Shown here: positions 57,071-64,000 of the stretch, piece after piece
Layout of the letters: every line of letters starts with the position of its first letter
Position numbering within the stretch: the stretch's first letter is position 1
Source of the DNA: Oceanococcus sp964629015
GTDB lineage: Bacteria; Pseudomonadota; Gammaproteobacteria; Nevskiales; Oceanococcaceae
Length of the DNA: 64,000 bases
Reading direction: 5' to 3'
Assembly (NCBI GenBank): GCA_964629015.1
Contig: CAZVMN010000005.1
Span: 62,001-126,000, forward strand
Position numbers and translations under genes: made by a program
Notes under the pieces: generated by a model
The model's input: the letters and a program-made list of their open reading frames with translations, nothing else
Database searches by the model: none
What the model was told of the DNA's origin: nothing

Positions 57071-57361
57071 ATGTTTCACAAAACAACATTGCTGTTGATC
57101 GCGTTGGTTTTCGCTCCTGCTGCGTCAGCTTATATTGGGCCAGGCGCCGGCATCAGTGTTCTCGGGTCGTTACTCGGAGCGATCACCACGTTGCTGGTCG
57201 CCATTTTGGCGATACTGCGTTGGCCCGTCCGCTGGGCGTTTCGCCGGATGCGCAAACGCTTCAGCAAAGCCGAAGATGAAATGGCTCAAAACGATACTGT
57301 CGCCGATCAGACTGCGGTCAGCAGCGATTCAGTGCAGCCGCCAACGCCGCTTGAGAAATAG
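57071..57361 (+). CDS. small exported membrane protein with YIGPGAG motif
   Basis: A 96-residue protein from ATG 57071, preceded by a good GGAGG site. Signal peptide MFHKTTLLLIALVFAPAASA, then mature start YIGPGAGISVLGSLLGA, one long hydrophobic helix and a basic, then acidic cytoplasmic tail. In my experience the YIGPGAG opening recurs in small proteins next to AlkP-superfamily hydrolases, which is also the case here (the convergent neighbour). That association is from memory, not a search. Its 3' end overlaps the AlkP gene by 33 bp. Confidence 0.75.
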   Translation: MFHKTTLLLIALVFAPAASAYIGPGAGISVLGSLLGAITTLLVAILAILRWPVRWAFRRMRKRFSKAEDEMAQNDTVADQTAVSSDSVQPPTPLEK

Positions 57362-60046
57362 CGATACCGCAATCAGCATTCCAAAAAACGCGCTGTACCA
57401 GGCGTCGAGCCACGCCGGGCCGAAGCCTAACGGGCGCTGTGCTGGCAGATCAATGTGGAGTGCATCAACGATGCCGCGGTCGGGCAAATAACCCAGCGGG
57501 TTGGCGAACAACACATTCCACCAGCGACGTTGGTGGATGATGTTGATGTCCGCATTGAGGGGCAGAGTAAGCAGGCGGGTACCATCTGCTTCGATGATCT
57601 CTACCGCATGCTCAGGTTCTGGCCAGTCCAGGGTCCATACCCCGTCTCCCGTGCGCACCAGCGGATTGGCGGGTGACGCGGACAGCAATGGAGGGGCCTG
57701 AGTGCCAGCCACGGGCTCAACCCGAATACGGATGGTGTCGCCCGGCTGCGGTGTCAGCGCGGCATACTGGGTTGCGACCCAGCCCATCAAAAACAACAAG
57801 GGCAGGGATGAAATGATCGCTGGTCCCAATGTGAGCAACAAGGCTTGACTGGCCAGACGGTAGTTGCGTCCGATCAGCGGTAGCAAGCCGGCAAATTCGC
57901 CATCGTAACGCGACAGTGCGCGATTGCTTTCAGCCAAATCTTTTTTAATCGTTGCGAGTTTTTGCTGGGCTGATGTCTTGGCGTAAATCCACATCGAAAC
58001 GAGACCGCCAATGGCCCCAAACAACAACAATTGCAGCAAAGGCGGCAGCCATGGATCGAATATGCGTTTGATGCCATTGAGCGCCGGGTTGGCGAGATCA
58101 AACAACCCTTTCGGCATGTCATCCGGTGCGGTGTTCGGAGGTTCTTGCTGTGGTAAAGTGTCGAGAATCAACTGCGGCAGTTTTGTGATGTTGCTGACGG
58201 ACGCGTTGATTGGGAACGAGGTGAACAAGATACCCGGGACGTGATTCGGGTCGATGCAGTGGTCGCCGCTCCATTTGTCCTGATTCGCGGTGACCATATC
58301 GCTCGGCGCGGCGCCCAGAACGGTCTGCCATGAAGCCCGGTAGTCGGGTGCATAGCCAATGATGAGGTCCGGTGCGATGCCCTGTTGCGCGCCGTGGTAG
58401 ATGTCGTCGGATGTGTGGATGCTGCTGAATAGTGGGCGGGCGTTTTTGGGATCGGTGGCGGCCAGCAAATCATTGCGCAATGTCGTGAGCAGATCTTGAG
58501 CGTCATTTTCCTGGACGATTCCCTGTTGCTCGCGCCCCGCCAGATTCAGGAACACGCCGTTAAGACCCAAGGCGTAAGCACGGGAGCGTGACCAGTCGAC
58601 CCCGTCGAACAGCGGCCCCGCATCGCGCGAACCGGGTTTCAGCGTCAGATACCCGTGATCAATCAGCCAACGATTCAGATTGACGGCCCAGCGGAAGTTG
58701 GCAAAACCATGATCGCTAAGTACGACCAATTGGTCATCGGAGGACAGGCGTTGCATCGTTTCGCCGAGAATGCGATCAGCTTCCTGATAAATCCATTGAA
58801 CCGCGCCGCGCGCGCTGTCGCTGGCTTCGGCATGCAACGCGTGTTCTTGGTCCAGCCCTCGCCAGAACATGTGGCTGACGCGGTCGGTCTGAACGAACAC
58901 TTCGACGATCAACTCGTTGTCGTGATCATCCAGTGCGTCCCACAACATGGCTTCACGCTCGGCCAGCACGGTTTTTACCATCTCCAGATAAGCGTCGTCG
59001 CTGATTCGGCGCTCATTCAGTGACCAAGTTTCCTCGGGCATGCCCAGCGTGTGATAAAGGCCAATACGCCGGGCCAATTCCCCGGCGTAATCGGCGGGAT
59101 GCGAGATCTCCAGAATGGGGTCGGTGGGTGCGATGTTGATCGGCGAGATGTACAGCTGTGGACGAGGGAATGCCTCGACCAGATACAAGCGCACCATGCC
59201 TTCGACGTTGAAAAGTGGTGGCACGCCGAAGCGAACCTCACGCCAGTCCGACCATTCATCCACGCTGAGCACCGTATGATCATCGCCGATCTGGATCTCG
59301 ACCTGGTCGCCGCCAGCATCTCGCAGGATGATGGGTAGTGTCAGCGCTTGCTCTGTGGTCGAGAGCGGATTGATCGGACCTTCCAGCGTCGCTTCGACGA
59401 GTCCGTCTTGTGGTTTCACATGCACGATGCGCCCGCCCTCTGACGAACCTTGGGTGAAGCGCGACGCGAGAAAGGTGAACGTACCCTGACTGCCGATCAA
59501 ATCCGGCACGCCCATACCTGAGAGCATGCGATGGACGTTGTCCGGTGGAAAGGTGACCGGCACTCTCAGAATGGTGCTCGGGTTACCGCGTTGCTCGGCG
59601 GTGATCCAGAACGGTTTTCCGCGCCGCCGATTACTCAGGCTTGCATCTTTGGTCGGAATGCGCAGGCCCAATACATCCCAGTGTTCACCCGGTTCCAGTT
59701 CAGCAATGGAAAAATCAGGGTGGTAGGTGGCCGCATCGCGCCGAATGAAGTCGAAGATGCCATGCTCGCCCGGATTGAGCCCGGTGGCGAACGACGACCA
59801 CGCTACCGGTGATTGTGCCGGGTTGGTCGTCTTCAGAGCCTGAAAGTGTCCTTTTGCGGCCAGCGCCGCGAAGTTGGGCAACAGACCTTGTTCCATCCAC
59901 TTTTGGGTAAGGGCGTGATCCATGCCATCGAATCCAAGCACGATGGTTCGAGCCGAACTGGCATATGAGGTCGCGCACAGCGTGATGGTCGCGACAACGC
60001 AGAGCCATCGACGCCGCATCGAAGATTGAGTCATTGGGCGGTTCAC
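57329..60046 (-). CDS. AlkP-superfamily hydrolase with C-terminal membrane/coiled-coil domain
   Basis: Up to 905 residues (GTG 60046; ATG 60034 or 60019 also possible). The signal peptide ends near YASSA. The AlkP/phosphodiesterase domain (COG3379 type) shows VLGFDGMDHAL (metal Asp), NPAQSPVAWSSFATGLNPGEH (nucleophile region) and VVLSDHGFANF (Asp-His ligands). After residue 640 comes a membrane helix (LLLFGAIGGLVSMWIYA), a charged coiled-coil hairpin of about 45 residues, a second helix (GPAIISSLPLLFLMGWVATQY), a periplasmic-type beta insert and a last helix near the C-terminus (WLDAWYSAFFGMLIAVSLFL). That order resembles the Oxa1-superfamily DUF106/EMC3 layout; see findings. The substrate is unknown. 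Confidence 0.85.
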   Translation of the reverse strand: MNRPMTQSSMRRRWLCVVATITLCATSYASSARTIVLGFDGMDHALTQKWMEQGLLPNFAALAAKGHFQALKTTNPAQSPVAWSSFATGLNPGEHGIFDFIRRDAATYHPDFSIAELEPGEHWDVLGLRIPTKDASLSNRRRGKPFWITAEQRGNPSTILRVPVTFPPDNVHRMLSGMGVPDLIGSQGTFTFLASRFTQGSSEGGRIVHVKPQDGLVEATLEGPINPLSTTEQALTLPIILRDAGGDQVEIQIGDDHTVLSVDEWSDWREVRFGVPPLFNVEGMVRLYLVEAFPRPQLYISPINIAPTDPILEISHPADYAGELARRIGLYHTLGMPEETWSLNERRISDDAYLEMVKTVLAEREAMLWDALDDHDNELIVEVFVQTDRVSHMFWRGLDQEHALHAEASDSARGAVQWIYQEADRILGETMQRLSSDDQLVVLSDHGFANFRWAVNLNRWLIDHGYLTLKPGSRDAGPLFDGVDWSRSRAYALGLNGVFLNLAGREQQGIVQENDAQDLLTTLRNDLLAATDPKNARPLFSSIHTSDDIYHGAQQGIAPDLIIGYAPDYRASWQTVLGAAPSDMVTANQDKWSGDHCIDPNHVPGILFTSFPINASVSNITKLPQLILDTLPQQEPPNTAPDDMPKGLFDLANPALNGIKRIFDPWLPPLLQLLLFGAIGGLVSMWIYAKTSAQQKLATIKKDLAESNRALSRYDGEFAGLLPLIGRNYRLASQALLLTLGPAIISSLPLLFLMGWVATQYAALTPQPGDTIRIRVEPVAGTQAPPLLSASPANPLVRTGDGVWTLDWPEPEHAVEIIEADGTRLLTLPLNADINIIHQRRWWNVLFANPLGYLPDRGIVDALHIDLPAQRPLGFGPAWLDAWYSAFFGMLIAVSLFLKRRWRLH

Positions 60047-60060
60047 ATCAGTGCGGCGAA

Positions 60061-62202
60061 TCAGTTCGTCTCTTGTTCATGGAGCAAGTCCTGCAGTTCG
60101 GAAAGGACTTCGCTGTCCGGAGCGATCTGCTTGAGCTTGGCCAGATATTGTTGAGCCAGCGCGTCTTGATCGAAAGAAAGAGCAGTGATCACAACTGCGC
60201 GATAAGCGGCAAGATAGCCGGGTAACAAGGTTGCCGCACGTTGGAAGTGCAACAAAGCATCTTCAGCTTGATCGATCCCGAGCAGATACACCGCGTAGTT
60301 GAAGTGGCCTTTGGCGTAGTAGGGCTGGTCTTTCAGAGCCTTCTTGAAGTTGTCCTGCGCCTCCTCAGTTTGGCCATTTCCGGCTTGCCACACCGCCAGG
60401 TTCACGCGAGCCGGTGCAAAGTTTGCATCGGCCTCAAGAGCGTATTTGAGGCTCTCAACATAGCGCCCATCCTGATACTCAAGCCGCTCAAACAGCGACA
60501 GTTGCCAGTAGGCTCGTGCGCTGTTGGTGAACTGTGAATATTTCTGCAGAAATTGGATCGCATCAACGCGGTCGCCGGCGGCAAATTTTCGCCCGCTCAG
60601 AGACAAGGCAAAGTGTTCAGTCACGCTGCCTTTGTCGAGTTGTTTGTGCAGCATCCGCCAAGCCTCGTCGAGCTGGCCGCTGCCAGCCAAGGCCGATGCG
60701 TGCAGCTCGATGTACATGGGGCTCTCAGGATCAACCGTGATCAGCTGTTCGGTGTAGGGCAGTGCCGCTTCAAAATGGCCCTTGAACAGCAAGTGTTTGG
60801 CACTGCTCATGCTGTTGAGCAGCGGAGCGCCCTGATGGGGTGAAAAACCGCCTTCTTCAAGTGCTTCGCTGATGGTTTGAACGTCGCTTGAGCCCCCCTG
60901 GAGGTAGCCTAGAGATTGCAACCGGCGCAGGGTTTCGTCATCCACCGCCGCCGTTTTGCTCTGGCCCACAGCGTGGTCAAAAATAAAAACACTGAGGGCC
61001 TCGTGCAGCTCGTCCGCCAGTGAGGGTTCGCTGTTGATCAGGTTGCTCAGCTCTTTGGGATCGATGCGGGTGTTGTAGAGCTCTGGTTCTGGGCCGTGAA
61101 TATATTTGTGATCGCCGGAGTAGAGCACGCGCAACTTGCCCCAGCCATGCGATAGATGGGGTGACAGGTTCTCCGCGTAATATTCCCGTGCGGCGATGCT
61201 TTGGCCCTCCATCAAGGGGCGTAAGGATCGCCCTTGAACAGCTTCAGGAATGTCGATTCCGAGCAGGTCGAGAATAGTTGGCAGCACGTCGATATTGCCA
61301 ACGTGCTGATCGATCTGCTGTCCGCGAAGCAGGTCGCTGTCGCGGGGTGCACGAATGATCAGAGGCACATGGAGCGTCGTGTCATAGGCCAGCACGGCAT
61401 GTGTTTCCTCGTTGTGCTCCCCCAGCCCTTCACCGTGATCTGCGGTCATGACGATAAGGGTACGGTCCAGCTCTCCGAGAGCATCCAGATGTTGCAGCAG
61501 GCGCCCCAGTCGGGAATCGGAATACGCGATCTCACCATCGTAGAGGTCGTCAGCGTATTCCTGGTCAAACGGTGGGGGTGGTTCGAACGGTTGATGCGGA
61601 TCAAAGTAATGAACCCAGGCGAAGAACGGACGGCCGGCATGTTCGCTCAACCACGGTTCGATGGCCTCATTCACTTGGGCGGCGCGGCGCTCGTCAAAGA
61701 AGAGACGTTCCTTGGGCACAGCACGCTGGCCCAAGTAATCTTCCACATGTCCGGTTAGATGGTCATCGTAGAGCTCAAATCCCTGATTCAGGCCAAACTT
61801 TGCAATCAGTGGGTAGGCACCAATGGATGCGGCCGTCGCATAACCATTGGACTTCAAGATTTCCGCCAGAGTTAGATGTTCGTCACCCAAAACGAACAGG
61901 CCGTTGTCGCGAAAACCATGGGCCAAAGGATAAAGGCCGGTATGGATGGTGGAGTGCGATGGGGCGGTGATGGGGGCGGCGGAAAAGGCGCTATTGAACT
62001 GGACGCCATCTTGCGCGAGCTGGCTCAGGGTCGGTGTTTTTATGCGTGAGTTGCCGTAGCTCTGTATGCGATCAGCGCGCGTCGTGTCGAAAGTGACAAG
62101 CAGCACGTTCCACGGCTTGGGGGCCAGGAGGGTTTTGGTCGACCACGCAATGATCAGCGCGAGCGCCGCCAGCCCAGTGATGATCAGGAAGCGACGCATC
62201 AC
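60061..62202 (-). CDS. sulfatase-fold enzyme with TPR domain, Thr nucleophile
   Basis: A 713-residue protein anchored by one N-terminal helix (about residues 4-22). The sulfatase-like domain shows VTFDTTRADRIQSYG (metal Asp39) and VMTADHGEGLGEHNEE. The nucleophile position reads ITAPSHSTIHTG, with Thr79 where true sulfatases have the Cys or Ser that becomes formylglycine, and His in place of Arg. It is thus more likely a phospho-transferase or phosphodiesterase. A TPR-like region follows (about residues 460-705, with NLAVWQAGNGQTEEAQDNFKKAL). It overlaps the parvulin gene by 4 bp and precedes the AlkP gene by 14 bp. Confidence 0.88.
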   Translation of the reverse strand: MMRRFLIITGLAALALIIAWSTKTLLAPKPWNVLLVTFDTTRADRIQSYGNSRIKTPTLSQLAQDGVQFNSAFSAAPITAPSHSTIHTGLYPLAHGFRDNGLFVLGDEHLTLAEILKSNGYATAASIGAYPLIAKFGLNQGFELYDDHLTGHVEDYLGQRAVPKERLFFDERRAAQVNEAIEPWLSEHAGRPFFAWVHYFDPHQPFEPPPPFDQEYADDLYDGEIAYSDSRLGRLLQHLDALGELDRTLIVMTADHGEGLGEHNEETHAVLAYDTTLHVPLIIRAPRDSDLLRGQQIDQHVGNIDVLPTILDLLGIDIPEAVQGRSLRPLMEGQSIAAREYYAENLSPHLSHGWGKLRVLYSGDHKYIHGPEPELYNTRIDPKELSNLINSEPSLADELHEALSVFIFDHAVGQSKTAAVDDETLRRLQSLGYLQGGSSDVQTISEALEEGGFSPHQGAPLLNSMSSAKHLLFKGHFEAALPYTEQLITVDPESPMYIELHASALAGSGQLDEAWRMLHKQLDKGSVTEHFALSLSGRKFAAGDRVDAIQFLQKYSQFTNSARAYWQLSLFERLEYQDGRYVESLKYALEADANFAPARVNLAVWQAGNGQTEEAQDNFKKALKDQPYYAKGHFNYAVYLLGIDQAEDALLHFQRAATLLPGYLAAYRAVVITALSFDQDALAQQYLAKLKQIAPDSEVLSELQDLLHEQETN

Positions 62203-64000
62203 CGTGCGTCTTCCAGCTCGAGCAGCATGCTCTCAAGTGACTCTGCCGAGATGTTGCTATCAACGACGGCGCCGCTGGCGAATGCCTGAAAGATATCTTG
62301 GTTGAAACTCACGGTTTGCTCGGCAAGAAGCTCGGTCATCATTTGCGCGTAGAGTTCTGCCGTGTATTGGCGGCGGTAATACGCTGCGACGCGTTCTTTT
62401 ATACGCTCAAACGGTGGCGCAGCGGCAGTTTCCTTGTCGATCAGCTGGGCAATGGCGATACCGTCTGAGCCGATCCGGAACGGCGCGCTGCGTTGTCCGA
62501 TACTCATCGGGGCGATGATCGCGGCGGCGTTTTGCGCGATCCGATCCAGGGCAGCTTTGTTGAACCATTGAGGTGCGCGCGTTTCGCCATGCCAAGCGTG
62601 AAACAGTGCGCTCAATTGCTGGTCGTTCATGTCGTCTGCGTGTTCCAATCTGTTGAAACGCAGCACTGCGTCCTCGGAGAAGCGCGCTGTATAGAGTTTG
62701 ATCTGCCAACGGACCGGTGTTGTGAAGAATCCCAGGTTGTTGGTGTAAAACTCGCGCAGGCGGTCTTCATCCGCCAGGGCCATACTGGTCAGCTTTTCAG
62801 CCCGGCGCTCGGCGATCAAATACTCGCGCGACCAGTTTCTCAGGGCGCGATCCAACTGCTCCGCGTCGTAGAGTTGTTGATCCCGGCAAGCCTGGTATGC
62901 CGATTCGCGCAGCTTCAACCGGTTCAACTCGGCGCGCACCGCCTGTGCCAGATTGAGGGCTTGTCCCGCTGATTGATACCGAGACAAGCGCGCGCGTAAA
63001 TCGGTCAACTCAACGGTGTAAGCGCCGCTGGAGAAAACGGTGATATCCGAGTCGGATGAATTCAGTGCGGTCAGAATTTCACTGACCTCGGCAGTATTCC
63101 AGGTGGTGGCGACGTCTGCACCCAGGTGCTTGAAAATGTCTTCGACGTGACGCGACACAACAATCGGTGCGAGCTGATCACGTGCAGCTTCAAAAGAGAC
63201 AGTGGTTGCGGGTTTGACGATGTCAACCCAGAACAGATGCCCTCCTTCTTGTGTCATCACGGGGCCGATTGGTGTGTCCTCCGTTGCGGAGAAAATCGCC
63301 TCAGCCAGATCTGGGGTGACGTCATCGTGTCGGAGCCAGCCCAGCACGGCGTTTGAGTGGCGGCTCGAGGATTCTGAGACCTGTTTAGCCAGCACGCGAA
63401 AATTTTCCCCGGCCTCTACGCGTTTGCGCAGCGTGTTGAGCTCGGTTTCAACCGCACTTAGCGGGCGTTCTTCCGTGGCGTAAAGAAAAATGTGGTACGT
63501 GAGTCTCGTTTCGGGTTTGGAGTACTTCTCAATGTCGGTCTGATAGGCGTTCCGGAGCATGTCCTCGGTCACCTGTGGATCGGCGTAAGTTTGGCGCTGC
63601 ATACACATGGCGAGCACGGCGTCGCGTTTGGCCCTGGCCTGGGCTGTGCCGAATGCCGGCGTGTCCATCAGTTTGGCGTTCAGGGCTTCAGCATGAAGCA
63701 GCTTAGCGACCAGCAGCTCTTGGGAGTGCTCCCGGTACCACGCCACCGGTTCAGCGCCTCGATCGCTGCGTTCCGCCGCAGACAAGCTGAGGATGCGGTC
63801 ATCTAACTCCTGCGCTGTGATCTGCGCGCCGCGCGAGCTGGCCACCACAGCATCGCTGGGTACCGATATCCATGTGGTTGGATCGCTCCCCTGCGATGGT
63901 TCTGCGCTCTCGTTGAGGCTGCGTTCGCAGCCGCTGAAAAGAACGATGGTGGCGCACAGCAATCCGGCTGTCAGTGCTGGGTGAAATGGCGTCTTGGTCA
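62199..64000 (-). CDS. parvulin-type peptidyl-prolyl isomerase lipoprotein (start just outside window)
   Basis: The frame runs to the right edge. The last two bases read TG on the minus strand, followed by ACC AAG ACG, so the start is probably an ATG or GTG whose first base is position 64001, giving about 600 residues. It has a signal peptide with lipobox LFSGC. SurA/PpiC-like helical N-terminal domain, a first parvulin domain (about 165-260, with SESSSRHSNAVLGWLRHDD) and a second, more divergent one (about 415-520). It would be a periplasmic folding helper, and as first gene of the operon may serve the two hydrolases downstream. A TTG at 63962 is a weaker start, since it cuts into the signal peptide. 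Confidence 0.85.
   Translation of the reverse strand, partial: TKTPFHPALTAGLLCATIVLFSGCERSLNESAEPSQGSDPTTWISVPSDAVVASSRGAQITAQELDDRILSLSAAERSDRGAEPVAWYREHSQELLVAKLLHAEALNAKLMDTPAFGTAQARAKRDAVLAMCMQRQTYADPQVTEDMLRNAYQTDIEKYSKPETRLTYHIFLYATEERPLSAVETELNTLRKRVEAGENFRVLAKQVSESSSRHSNAVLGWLRHDDVTPDLAEAIFSATEDTPIGPVMTQEGGHLFWVDIVKPATTVSFEAARDQLAPIVVSRHVEDIFKHLGADVATTWNTAEVSEILTALNSSDSDITVFSSGAYTVELTDLRARLSRYQSAGQALNLAQAVRAELNRLKLRESAYQACRDQQLYDAEQLDRALRNWSREYLIAERRAEKLTSMALADEDRLREFYTNNLGFFTTPVRWQIKLYTARFSEDAVLRFNRLEHADDMNDQQLSALFHAWHGETRAPQWFNKAALDRIAQNAAAIIAPMSIGQRSAPFRIGSDGIAIAQLIDKETAAAPPFERIKERVAAYYRRQYTAELYAQMMTELLAEQTVSFNQDIFQAFASGAVVDSNISAESLESMLLELEDAR

Overview
The window reads as chromosomal DNA of a Gram-negative gammaproteobacterium, fairly GC-rich. 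Evidence: the conserved run miaB-phoH-ybeY-corC-lnt-leuS-lptE, an LPS-assembly lipoprotein, a TonB-dependent receptor, an Omp85 protein, a lipid A phosphoethanolamine-transferase relative, and many lipoproteins with classical lipoboxes. The species cannot be named from this. No rRNA, insertion sequence, integrase, phage gene or CRISPR array was seen. One tRNA gene (Gln, CTG) is present.

Layout. 1-1.2 kb: truncated PAS-GGDEF protein with a degenerate GGDEF motif. 1.3-10 kb: housekeeping block (LMW phosphatase, miaB, phoH, ybeY, corC, lnt, leuS, lptE). 10-11.8 kb, minus strand: GlcF-like Fe-S protein and nitroreductase. 11.8-17.3 kb: DUF481 outer-membrane protein, rplM-rpsI, tRNA-Gln, a small membrane protein, and a long aconitase B of Bacteroidetes-like type. 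17.4-23.6 kb: a TetR regulator divergent from an efflux operon whose second gene fuses an RND inner-membrane pump to a complete TolC-like outer-membrane factor; a perfect 19-bp palindrome sits on the operon promoter. 23.6-29.8 kb, minus strand: a tightly overlapping operon of a CUT1-type ABC importer, kynureninase and an exported alpha/beta hydrolase, divergent from a TonB-dependent receptor (29.9-32.7 kb). 33-36 kb: large BNR/Asp-box beta-propeller protein with a GlyGly-CTERM-like tail. 36-42.9 kb: three-gene envelope operon (LtaS-like, one-POTRA Omp85, EptA-like) divergent from an OmpR/EnvZ-type two-component system. 42.9-47.6 kb: AraC regulator, Baeyer-Villiger-type monooxygenase, flavin amine oxidase and TetR regulator.

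47.7-64 kb is the most unusual part. Eight genes encode almost only exported or membrane proteins: a TPR/FG-GAP/UnbV lipoprotein, a CRTAC1-like FG-GAP/UnbV protein, a membrane-anchored pentaheme cytochrome c with TPRs, a sulfotransferase, a small YIGPGAG membrane protein, an AlkP-superfamily hydrolase with a membrane/coiled-coil tail that may be Oxa1/DUF106-like, a sulfatase-fold/TPR enzyme with Thr in place of the Cys nucleophile, and a parvulin-type lipoprotein. I know of no described system with this composition. It is the best candidate here for an undescribed envelope system, and its function cannot be read from the sequence.

Genes on both strands are tightly packed: start/stop overlaps within operons and overlapping 3' ends at three convergent pairs.
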